A DNA stretch of 64,000 bases, taken from positions 42,766,631-42,830,630 of the forward strand of contig CM023539.1 of NCBI GenBank assembly GCA_013350335.1, written 5' to 3'. Below, piece after piece: positions 12,601-21,656 of the stretch (the first letter of the stretch is position 1; every line of letters starts with the position of its first letter). The notes below the pieces were generated by a model. That model ran no database searches. It saw nothing but the letters and a program-made list of their open reading frames with translations, and was not told the origin of the DNA. The translations under genes were made by a program, and so were the position numbers. This DNA is from Chimonanthus salicifolius (Eukaryota; Streptophyta; Magnoliopsida; Laurales; Calycanthaceae).

Positions 12601-15594
12601 CATTCCTTGGCGAGACAAGGGTACTTTCCTATAACCTTTTATATTTTTTGAAAGGTAACAAACTTTGGTATTGATCACAATGATTGGTGGGTTGGTTAGA
12701 AAGGTCTATATGCTAATGTGTGGTTTTTATGGCCCCAAAGGTCCATGGTTGAGTATCAAGCATCAATTCAATACTGCAACAAAGTTGTAGGGTCCAATTC
12801 ATGGGGTGGTGGGGGGTCATGTGGTTCTTGGCTGAATATCTGCGTACTCTTACCTATCTTTGTTGTTCAAATCATTTGTAAATCAAAAGTCCATATATGA
12901 AAGTAACTTTTATTAATCTGAGCATGTTATGCCTCCTACTTGTGGCTCTCTGTGAGGACTACCTGGATTCAGTGAATCACCAGAGTGAAGAGGAGAGTTG
13001 GGGTTGGTTTCCCCCAAACAGATAAGAGGTAAGCAAAAAATGGGGCTAGAGTAAAAATTGTGTTGTTTTTGTGCGTTCCACTATACCTACTCACAGGAGA
13101 GGGCATGGATGTGTGAGTGTTGTGAAGGGGTTGGATTGCTCAAAGTTGGACCTGTATGGAAAATAGGAAGTGAGAATTGGATATGTTGAGAACAACAGGT
13201 TAAAGAAGTTTATTCCAACAGTCCCAAACTAATCTGCAAAATGCAAACTGTGAATACATGTCTACAACAGTGAATGTGGGTTGACATTTCTCTGATCCCC
13301 ATTCCATATATCCCATTAACACCCCCTCCCAATCCTGTGATGCAGTGGGCACCTAAAGTGGTGACCTCTGTGTGTGTGTGCACACGCGTGCGTGTGAAGT
13401 TGTTGGTATTGATTACTGAATTCATGGCTACAACTTGATGCTCAGAGAACCCTAGATGTGAAGTTATATTTTTCAATCATGTCACAGAGTGGTTTCTGGT
13501 GAAATGTTTGCAGGTTGAAGTTGCTCTATCTGGCGTGGAAGTGAAAGAGGAGGATACCAAACCTGATGCTGCAAGTACGTCCATGAAGGTTCTTCCACCA
13601 TGGATGATCAAGCAAGGCATGAACCTTACAAAAGAACAGCGTGGTGAAGTCAAGCATCCAACAGCAAATACTAGTTCAGGTTCTGCAAACCTAACTGATG
13701 ATAAGAAGTCCACTGTTGATGGAAAAGACGATGAAAAGAAAATACAGGTTAGTTGAAGAAACTGAATTTATTATTTTCTTTCATATCTTTGTTTATCACA
13801 AATGTGACTACCTTCAGTTCATACCATATCCAAGTCTTGTTGCTTGTTGATTCATTTCAGGATGAGTATTTTAAGGCTTATTATGCCGCTCTTTACAAGA
13901 GGCAACAAGAACAAGAAGCTGTGAGAATGGAGCAACTGGAAGCTGCAAAATACAGTGCAACAACCTCTAACATGAATGACGTCTCTGACACAGTGTATGA
14001 ACGTCAAGTTGGTATGAAAGCTAGAAGAGAGGAAGATGATAATGTTGAATGGGAAGAGGCACCACCTACAGGTATGTATCAATGAAGTCGAACTTACATC
14101 CATTGACATTTTATTGCTCTTTACCAGAACTAAATACCTTATATTATTTACCATAAACCGACGCGTATGGTGCAAAAAGTGTGAAAATTTTGTGTTTTTT
14201 TTCCGAAAAGCTTGTGTGAAAAAATTGTTCAACCGGACAATGGTTGTAACCTGTGATCAAATTTTGAACATTTTCAGTAAAAAGGGTTGAAGGGAGCATT
14301 TATGGTAAAGGGATCCCAAGTTGGTCCATAAGAAAGTAGCTATATCAATATAGGCGATATTTATGATAAGCTTGGATGGGATGTGGGCCATAAGTGGGCC
14401 CATATAATGATCAATCCAAACTGCTTCATATTTCTACCCTTTGAATTCAAATCTGGCTTGTGCAATACCTGTGACCTGTCAGACCCATTCTTCACTGTCT
14501 TATCAAGTATAAAAAAATATGAATAGCCATCCAATGGTTTAACTTAAAGCTTATGATGCGCCACCCATTTTGGGCTATAGCAGTCCATTTTATCCCACAT
14601 CCATCTATCTTTCAGCCATGCTGTCCACCTTGTAAGACAACATTCCAGTGTTAAAAACACCCACAAATATTGTAGTCTGACACGTGCATTTACGTATACA
14701 CAGGTAACTCCAAAAAAGCTTGGGAAGAAATCTCACCTAAGATTACAACTTCTATATGGGGTCTTTGTAGTGATCAACCATCATCTACCATTCTACTCAA
14801 ATCCTTGGGCTAATGTCCAAGCGGAGAGGGAGAGAGAGGGAGATTGATCTATTCATTTGGGAACGCAGTTTGAGTTGCATAAAGATTTGATAAGGGGTGG
14901 TTGACCTCTCAAAAAAGGGTAGTCTGGGTTACAGGCTTTGTTAGAGAAGCCTGGTCTTGTTTCTCTTGATCACAGGCCTAAAAATATGTCAATGGTGTCC
15001 CAAAAGGTCCAATAGGCCTGCAGGTCCACTAAGGGCCCATGTACTACTGGTTGGAGCTGTTCAAGAAAGGACATGTAAACCACTGGCTATTTTATGATTT
15101 TGTTGTTTGTCGATTGACTGGTAAAGAAAGAACATCTTAGCCTGTCATTGTTGGATCAACCTCCTGATCTTTCATCAGTACGTCTAGCACAACCTACAGA
15201 TTCACGGTTATGTAGAGTACGTATCTATGAATCTTTTTCTGGCTGTAATCCATGTATACGGCATATTCTGTTTGAGTTAATGTATTTTGTAATTCAGAAG
15301 CATTCATGGTTGAGAAGGTTTTCATTATCTTAATTATGACTCGGATTGAGCTCTTCTATTCCCCAGTAGTGAATTTACGTTTAGTTCTAAACATTTGTTA
15401 AGTAGCCTTTTTTAGTTGTTACTACATAATGGAAAACTGATCAATGCAAAATGAACTTCCAAATGACGTTGTGTTGATGACCGTCTCTAATTTATAACTT
15501 TCCAGGGAATACATTCCCCAAAATAAATGACCTAAATGCTCCAGCTGAAGAATCTGAAGATGAAGAAGATGATATTGTCTGGGAGGAAGGTTGA
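636..15594 (+). CDS. TFIIE-alpha: Transcription initiation factor IIE subunit alpha (TFIIE-alpha), 10 coding exons
   Basis: Large subunit of the general factor TFIIE, which joins the RNA polymerase II pre-initiation complex in the nucleus and recruits and stimulates TFIIH. Coding exons by homology and GT-AG sites: 636-658, 893-1015, 2036-2156, 4511-4639, 9220-9329, 9429-9612, 12417-12620, 13514-13747, 13861-14071, 15506-15594. They sum to 1428 nt in consistent phase, giving 475 residues, about the size of Arabidopsis TFIIE alpha. The N-terminal winged-helix region starts MSAEPFNK-LVKLAARAFYDD and continues through RRQWVREEDLAKDLKLHSKQ. A C4 zinc ribbon follows, with Cys163, Cys166, Cys188 and Cys191 (CPGC...CENC). 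A basic helix (ARRRRREKLKDML) and an acidic C-terminus (EESEDEEDDIVWEEG) complete the family pattern. Exon 1 encodes only 8 residues, so the start rests on the MSAEPFNK match. Introns are long (intron 4 is 4.6 kb) and carry several transposons. No frameshifts or stops were seen. Confidence 0.93.
2902..2991. repeat. Two-copy 45-bp tandem repeat in TFIIE alpha intron 3
   Basis: Two adjacent 45-bp units begin at 2902 and 2947. Both start AGGCAG.TCTTTCAT and share GAGTATTTGGAGAAAA, differing at a few bases. The repeat is intronic and has no evident function. Confidence 0.75.
5368..7206. mobile_element. Non-autonomous hAT-like DNA transposon in TFIIE alpha intron 4
   Basis: The left terminus CAATGTTATCAAAACCGG (from 5368) and the reverse complement of the right terminus, CAAAGTTATCAAAACCGG (ending 7206), match at 17 of 18 positions. 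The element is flanked by an 8-bp direct repeat GCCAAATG at 5360-5367 and 7207-7214. An 8-bp target-site duplication with CA-starting inverted repeats fits the hAT superfamily. No transposase is encoded. A strong imperfect hairpin (CACGAGTC ... GACTCGTG) lies near 5471-5510. About 0.6 kb of the interior is a later LINE insertion (6154-6739), so the original element was roughly 1.25 kb. Superfamily assignment is inferred from termini and duplication length alone. Confidence 0.82.
6154..6739 (-). mobile_element. 5'-truncated LINE (RNase H domain and 3' end) nested in the hAT-like element
   Basis: A 13-bp target-site duplication TTGGTATATCATT flanks the insertion (6141-6153 and 6740-6752). On the plus strand the insert starts with a T-run (to about 6164), i.e. 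a poly(A) tail on the minus strand. The minus-strand frame 6717-6361 encodes a plant L1-type RNase H: ESNEAELWAIRRALQVWFG, IIIEGDSINVIAWAS and a C-terminal SANCVADFLAKAG. The reverse transcriptase and everything upstream are missing, as usual for 5'-truncated LINEs. The domain frame is open, so the insertion may be fairly young. It lies antisense inside the TFIIE alpha intron. Confidence 0.9.
7971..8152. repeat. Imperfect tandem repeat, about 63-72 bp unit, beside Copia fragment
   Basis: Three successive units begin near 7971, 8043 and 8106. Each contains CACTC.AGG.GGA, ATGCCTA.AA.GC.ACCCAC and most of CACCTAGAGGAGGAACACAC. The whole 7300-8150 stretch is C- and A-rich with CACACA runs and resembles the non-coding part of an LTR element more than gene sequence. 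It joins abruptly to the Copia coding fragment at about 8153. Confidence 0.7.
8153..9019 (+). mobile_element. Ty1/Copia retrotransposon remnant: 3' end of pol, polypurine tract and 3' LTR
   Basis: The pol C-terminus is recognisable: the end of reverse transcriptase and start of RNase H (VSQFMHESRGTYL, GYSDANWAQSPDDRLSTTGY), then, in shifted frames, SKKQSVV and SSAEVEY, and further RNase H segments (ERTKHIEVDCHFFR). Frameshifts and stops show it is dead. A polypurine tract (TTGAGGGGGGG, to 8776) precedes a probable 3' LTR, 8780-9019, that begins TGTGGGACCC and ends TTCTACA. The 5' part of the element is absent. It lies in TFIIE alpha intron 4. LTR borders are inferred from TG...CA and the tract, without a second LTR for comparison. 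Confidence 0.8.
11640..12310 (-). mobile_element. Degenerate LINE ORF2 fragment (N-terminal reverse-transcriptase region) in TFIIE alpha intron 6
   Basis: Minus-strand frames contain pieces typical of the region just before and at the start of the plant L1 reverse transcriptase: FEDLYTSD, then, after a frame change, RWFSIAFFKDLWDIVRED and FQARGRLSKELEGNFYS. The invariant KAPGPDG is degraded and the catalytic half is absent. It is interrupted by stops and frameshifts. Boundaries are approximate. Confidence 0.6.
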
Positions 15595-16785
15595 ACTTAT
15601 ATCATCTCTTACTTGTACAAGGTATGATATAGGTGAGAGTGCTGTATTCTCAAGCTGCCAGTTCTAGTTCCTGTTATGTTTTGACGAGAGCATTTCTTTT
15701 AGTTGGTTTTGCAGGAATTTTCTGATGAGGATCATTAGTGATTGAAACGATTCAGGGTTGATTAAAGTCAGCATAACAGGTTTTTTTTTACCCCATGCAG
15801 CATTATTGTTACCTGCCTGCCTGCTTTCACTTCTGGTTATTGGGTTGCACCTCCATATTTTTTATCATTTATATCTCCTCCTTTCATCAGCATCAAGAAA
15901 ATTGCAGCTTTCCTTGCCGAAGGTACATACAGAAAGGTCCGGTGATCTATTCTGAAGGGAAGATACCAAGTGCATTTTTCATGTAATGTGTGTTTCCCTA
16001 AATCTTACCCCTAAAAATGTCTGTTCTTCACTGTATGGGTTGTGAACTTAAAAAGAGATATGACAGTCAATTTCTTCTTCATGATCAGTTTCGCGAGATG
16101 CTGCTTGTTTGTTAGTTTGATAGAACACTGATGATGACATTTTTATGACCTGGAACATCTCTGAATAGTGTGTGAATATGCTTTTATTATATTTGTAGGA
16201 TGACTTTTGGAAAGCTTCAGTTGACCCATTACCCACTCCATCCCACTCTTCACATGCATAGAGTTCATCTCGGTCGAGCATATTCCATACATGTAGTCGA
16301 TCCCACTCTTCACATGGCACATGCATTGTGATTGTCTCAGATAACCATGTCCCACATGTCTAATGAAGGTGTCCCTTCTATCATTTTCAGGTTGGAGAAG
16401 TATCCCTTTCTAAATGGACAAGTTGATTAACTAATCTTAATGAAATTTTGGGGGTTTACACAGCCATTGCATGCATTTATGGAAAATGGTTATGTGAGCT
16501 CCTTGTATGGGGTCCATCGAGTAATTGATTAGACATTGCTCTTTCCTATTATATCATTATTATCATTATTTTATTTATGAATGAAAGATTGGTTGAATTT
16601 CAGCAAGAATGAAATCTTGTTGTTTGGTCCTTACTGAAGGAGGAAGGGATTGGTTATCGGTGGAGTGTAGAAGGCTTATTGGAATATTGTCCCTTCCCCC
16701 GTAGAATCTCCTTAACATATTCGGTCCTCCTCCACTCTATGTGAAATGCCTAGATTGAGATAGTTAATTGTCTAGAAAGATTTGA
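15595..16785. other. 3' flank of TFIIE alpha gene
   Basis: No separate gene is seen. The first few hundred bases should be the 3' untranslated region of the TFIIE alpha transcript. A short direct repeat containing ATCCCACTCTTCACATG occurs near 16242 and again near 16299. Confidence 0.5.
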
Positions 16786-16947
16786 TAATATTTTTTTTAT
16801 GATCAAGGTGTCCAAGTCTCTTAGAGAAGCCGGCTAATCTTCGGGGCATGTGGAAGCCCCTCTACCCACACATACTCTACGAAAAGTGGCCTTCTAGAGT
16901 GGAGTGGAAAGGCGGGTTCCTGGCCATCAGTTCAACTCTTTTAGGTT
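16786..16947 (-). mobile_element. SINE, family 1 copy C (minus strand)
   Basis: The reverse complement shares CCACATGCCCCGA, GATTAG and TCTCTAAGAG.C.TGGACAC with the copies at 50250-50373 and 52651-52806, and ends in an A-run (T-run at 16791-16797 on plus). An 11-bp direct repeat GAAAGATTTGA flanks it (16775-16785, 16948-16958), the expected target-site duplication. Confidence 0.75.
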
Positions 16948-16958
16948 GAAAGATTTGA

Positions 16959-19948
16959 CACGTAGGTTTTTTTTCCCTCTAACCTTGTGAAAACAAAAAT
17001 TCTTAAAATGGGAATAATCTTGGAAAATATATATATCAAAGTGTTAAATGAAAACCTGGAGAAGCTGTGGTAAGATTCTCATTTCCTGTTATCTTTTGAA
17101 AAATGTTGTCTTAATATTGAGATTTATCTATTACAAAACCTTTTGGACTGTTACTATTCTCCTATACAAATTTCAAAATTTCGGCTTTATTTGTCATACT
17201 GATTGCTACTGGATAAAATGACATTTTCAAAACCTTGAGTGGATTCACAACTATGACATTGTGGGTTATATGAGTAGAAGAAATGCATGCTACTTTCCTG
17301 TCTTGGTTTCAATTATTCTTTTAAAATTTGAAAAGTTAACTTGATTTGATGTTGGGTCGGGTTTGGCAGGTTTTACTGAATCTTACAGAAAACTGATTTT
17401 TTTAGTTTTATTTTTCCAGATTCAGATCTTTGTTTTAAACTTTGAAATAGGGTTTTAAGAAATATGGTTCCAATTCAAGCAGAATTTAAACAACTATTTT
17501 TTTAGCTTTTAAATGTATGACACAGTCAGGAATACTATCAAAACTAAATGGGTTTTTTATTTTAAATGTTTCTTGGAAGTATCAAGCGTTTCTTTTCTAC
17601 TTTTGATGAAGGAAAAATATGAAATAGTTTGGGGGATTGTTTGTCATTTCCAGTAAATGAAGAGTGTGAAAAATGATACCTTTATATCTTCTTCCATAGA
17701 GCAAGAACGTTATCCCAGCAAAACGAAAGTAACACTGTTCTCTATTCTATAAAGGAATTCATTTTTCATGGGAGATATGAGAATTTAATGAGAAAAGTAA
17801 AAGATTTTCCTCGCTCGTTAAAATAGTCAACAAAAAATAATTTTTTTCGATGCAAACGACAAAAAAAATTGAGATCTTATGTCCAAACACCCGGTCAAAT
17901 TTAATAGTACTTGTTGGATGATAAGAATAAAATTCAAACACAATTTTCTGTAGAATTATTTTCTTCGAAGAAATAGACGGTAGCCCTTGAGAAAATTATA
18001 ATTGGGTTCAATTCATATCATTCAATAGGTGTTATGAAATTCAACTTGTGATTGGACTATAGAAATCTGACATTTTTATTATTTATATCAAAATCTTTAT
18101 TTTCATTAAAAATGAATGAAACATTCTCTTGACATGAAAGGAAAACTCCGTCCGCGAGAAAGAGAGAAGGGTGGAAAACGACAAACCGGCCCTTCAAATT
18201 TCAAACTAGAATGTAATTTTTTGTTGAAAGAAAAATTTAGATCATCTAGCTCCCTATTCCACTGTCTCTCAAACATCTACAATCAACTAAATTCTGCTTT
18301 CCTTCGATCAATTTATATATCCTGAGACAATGGGAGGTCGTGTGGACTGGATCTCTAATCATAGATCCGATTTAAATGATATCAAATCAATTATATAGAT
18401 CTTCTATTCTCCTCCCCCTATTGGTAAGCCCCATAATTGGTGGGCTCACTTGATTATTTTTTTATTTTGGTTAAGTCCAGCTCAGGACAACTATTGGTCG
18501 GGACTGGTATGAAAATTAACCTTTGAACCATCATATTCATACCACGAGGCACTGCCTAGCCCATTCATCTACATTTTCTGAGTTTATCATAGGTCCACAA
18601 AATTGACCGTATTTGGGCTCCAACACAAGCATTATGTCAGGCCTAGCTGAATGGGCCCTTCCTGTCGCTTCATGACTGGTGCAAAACTAGTAACGTAAAA
18701 CCTTTATATATTATATTAGAGAGGTTATTTAATTAGAGCGTCTAGGAAATTTACGTTCAGTATTTCTTTTCAAAAAAACCCTTTAAACTCTCACCCATTG
18801 TAAAAGGTCCTTTCGGCTGAAATCGTTTTGTCTTCTTCTCTTTTTGCCCATCAGCCATTGCTGCCTGAAAGTCAGGCTGCAGCCCATTGCCGTTATTAGA
18901 TTATCTCCATTTGCAACCCTCAAGACCAGCGAGAAACCCTACCACTTCGGCCAAATATAGAAATAAATCATCATAGGGTCGTTTCTCAGAGTGTTTGTGA
19001 GGTCTCAAGTCACTTTTGCAATAATTTTGTATTTTAAATATATGAAATATTACTTTACAAATCATCTCATTGTATTGAGTTATATATATGGTCAAAACTT
19101 TATTTACAGTTGGTACTTATGATTAGAGTCGATTTTTTCTCTTATTTAACACCCATAAAACTCAAATCTACATTTTTAAAATTATATAGTGACTACTTAC
19201 GGTTGATGAGGAGTTTATATATTACCAATTCAAATTGTTTCACACATTGCTCTACCCTCAGAATTTAAATTCTATTTAAAAAAGTGCCCATTTAATTCAG
19301 ACATAATCCACTATGAACAGTTTTGTAATTCATGTGATTATTTATCTTGGTAACTAAGTAATCGCTTTATCTGTATCTATCGCTTTATTTGTTATCTATC
19401 GCTTTATTTATACCCATTGTTTTATTTGTACCCTATCATTTTATATTGTTTGACTATCACTTTATTTGTTTAAGTGGATGAATATTCTCATCTTCTGTGA
19501 GAGGTTTAGTCCTCAAACATTTAAAGCACTTAACCTGATCTATGGTGCTTGTGGCTGACGTTATGGATCCGAGGTTTTAACTATAATCATCAAAAAGTGG
19601 GGTGGATGAATTTCCAGGTATTAAAAAAGGGTAATTTGAGATGAAACCTACCCTCTGACACAATCCAAAACAAAAAATGGTAATCCTCAGTTCAGTGATC
19701 TTGGCAAAATTAAGGGATCCTGTCTTTAATTGATCTGTCTCATTACATGACCACATAAAGGAACCCGATCTTTAATTAATAGATAGGTCCGACTATGAAC
19801 ATTGAAAGAAACCACTTAACCTGACGACTACGACACTTAGTAACAGTAGCCCCCAGCCACAGCCATTTGATGTGACAAGCTTCCATTTTCATTAAATTTG
19901 GACTAATGCGATTCAGTTTATTTTTAATAGTGTATTAAGTTATACAAA
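16959..19948. other. AT-rich intergenic DNA without recognisable genes
   Basis: I see no protein family in any frame. The stretch contains a degenerate short tandem array at about 19370-19475 (separate entry) and is otherwise unassigned AT-rich sequence. Confidence 0.5.
19370..19475. repeat. Degenerate tandem array, about 20-bp unit
   Basis: Five or six diverged units of the type TATCGCTTTATTTGT follow each other (ATCGCTTTATCTGT, ATCGCTTTATTTGT, ATCGCTTTATTTAT, CATTGTTTTATTTGT, ATCACTTTATTTGT). Confidence 0.7.
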
Positions 19949-20260
19949 GGTAGCGATTCTCCCATGGGAGGTTTGTGTAACAAGACACAGGTTTTAGTGT
20001 ATTATCAAATTTATTATTCACATGAATAGTAAAATCGGTTCACCAACCCTTCGTATGAACAATAAAATCGGTGAGCCAAAATTTGCAGTGAACAGTAAAT
20101 TGACTAGTCGAAATTTGCTTGAACAGTAAAATCGGCTCTCCGAAATTCGAATGAACAGTAAATCGGCTCACCAAAATTTTATTGCCCATGCGAAGGGTAA
20201 AATTGGTAATTACTAAAACCTGTGTCAAATTATACAAAATACCCGTGGAGGATCGCTACC
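19949..20260. mobile_element. Inverted-repeat element with internal minisatellite, copy 1
   Basis: The left end reads GGTAGCGATTCTCCCATGGG and, after a spacer, GACACAGGTTTTAGT. The reverse complement of the right end reads GGTAGCGATCCTCCACGGG followed by the same GACACAGGTTTTAGT, so the termini are inverted repeats of about 50 bp. Between them are 4-5 diverged units of about 30 bp containing GAACAGTAAAATCGGCTCACC. No coding capacity. A second member lies at 21026-21444. The flanks do not give a clean duplication (6 of 9). Confidence 0.75.
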
Positions 20261-21025
20261 CTATAAGAAAAAACTAACTTTATTAAAACAAATTGGATAT
20301 TTTCAATATTATGATTCTAAAATAAAATTTTAATTTATAATTTTTATCTATAATTAATAAAAAAATTCTTTCAACTGTTAATTTTTTTAGTTAAAATCTG
20401 ATTTCTCTACATGATTTATAAGATTAAACTCTTGTAAATTCTCACAGTAAAAAATATTTTCTTTGATTAAATAAGGTCAATAGATCTCATCTCATCACTA
20501 AATGTCCTATAATATAATTTGAGTGAAACGTGTATTTTGACTTAATTGATTATGAAAAAAAATATCCAAACTGATTATCAGTGAAACTATCAATGGCCTT
20601 TACTATTTCATCAAAGGCTGCTTTTTATAGAAAGTTTTCTTTACACAATTTCTTTTATGAAGTTAGTTAAAGTTGATATTCACAAATTTTTTTTAATACA
20701 AGAAATAATCATGTGAAGAAGACTTGATTATAATAAATTTATGCTGTTGAGAGAACACCTTTGTTGCGAGGCTATTATGTATAGCAAAGGAGTGAGAATT
20801 AAATTGTGTTGCATTTGGCTTATGAAGACAAAAATGATAACAATGATTAACCTCGTACTAATAAATCATGACCTTAAACTCTGAATTAATCTAATCTCTT
20901 AATCAAAGATTAATACAAGCTAGAATCCTAATCTAATTAGGCTTGTAATACATTCTAACATAGAAATAGATCAACTAGGCATCGAAGTGGGTGGTCCATA
21001 GGGACACTCATGTTATAAAAATTAA

Positions 21026-21444
21026 GGCCAGCGATCCTCCCACTGGTATTTTGTATTTAGCGACGTGGGTTTTAGTTTATTTTCGATTTTACTCTTCGCA
21101 TGAAGAGTAAATTTCGATGGACTGATTTTTACTGTTTCTGTGAATTTCGGCGAGCTGATTTGCACTGTTCATGAATTTTGGCGAGCCGATTTGCACTGTT
21201 TATGAATTTTGGAGAGTCGACTTGCAATTTCGGCGAGCCGATTGCACTGTTCATGAATTTTGGCTAGCCGACTTGCAATTTCAACAAGCCGATTGCACTG
21301 TTCATCAATTTTGGCGAGTCAATTTGCACTCTTTATGAATTTCTGGCATTTTTTTTTCTTCGGTACGGCAAGTGGAGGGCAAATTGAGCATCACGGTAAA
21401 ACCCGTGTCTGTATACACAAAATGCCTATGGAAGAATCGCTCGC
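21026..21444. mobile_element. Inverted-repeat element with internal minisatellite, copy 2
   Basis: The termini GGCCAGCGATCCTCCCACTGG and the reverse complement of the right end (GCGAGCGATTCTTCCATAGG) are inverted repeats that continue through TATTTTGT to GGGTTTTA. They match the termini of the element at 19949-20260. The interior holds about 8 units of roughly 30-35 bp, type GAATTTTGGCGAGCCGATT, then TGCACTGTTCAT, in the orientation opposite to copy 1. Flanking 9-mers AAAAATTAA and ATAAATTAA agree at 8 of 9, which would suit a Mutator-like origin. That assignment is tentative. Confidence 0.75.
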
Positions 21445-21656
21445 ATAAATTAAAACATTGAAGAAGATAATCGTTACAAGCAACCATAAAACAAATCTAT
21501 ATTGAAATATAATACCAATATTTCCTTGTTGGCATGCTTCCCTCATGTGGACCAACAATACAGCCATAACTTTTTACACCTTTCAACATTATAATAGAGT
21601 CGTACAAATAGAATTACACACCTATTTTCTTCTATTAAGATTTTTTTTTTCTCTAG

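Noticed and set aside
13370..13400. Alternating GT/CA stretch in TFIIE alpha intron 7 as a regulatory Z-DNA site
   Set aside because: Short and mid-intron with no supporting context. Simple dinucleotide runs are common.
19949..21444. CRISPR-like array of about 30-bp repeats
   Set aside because: The genome is that of a plant. Units are contiguous and diverged without unique spacers, and they sit inside inverted-repeat elements.
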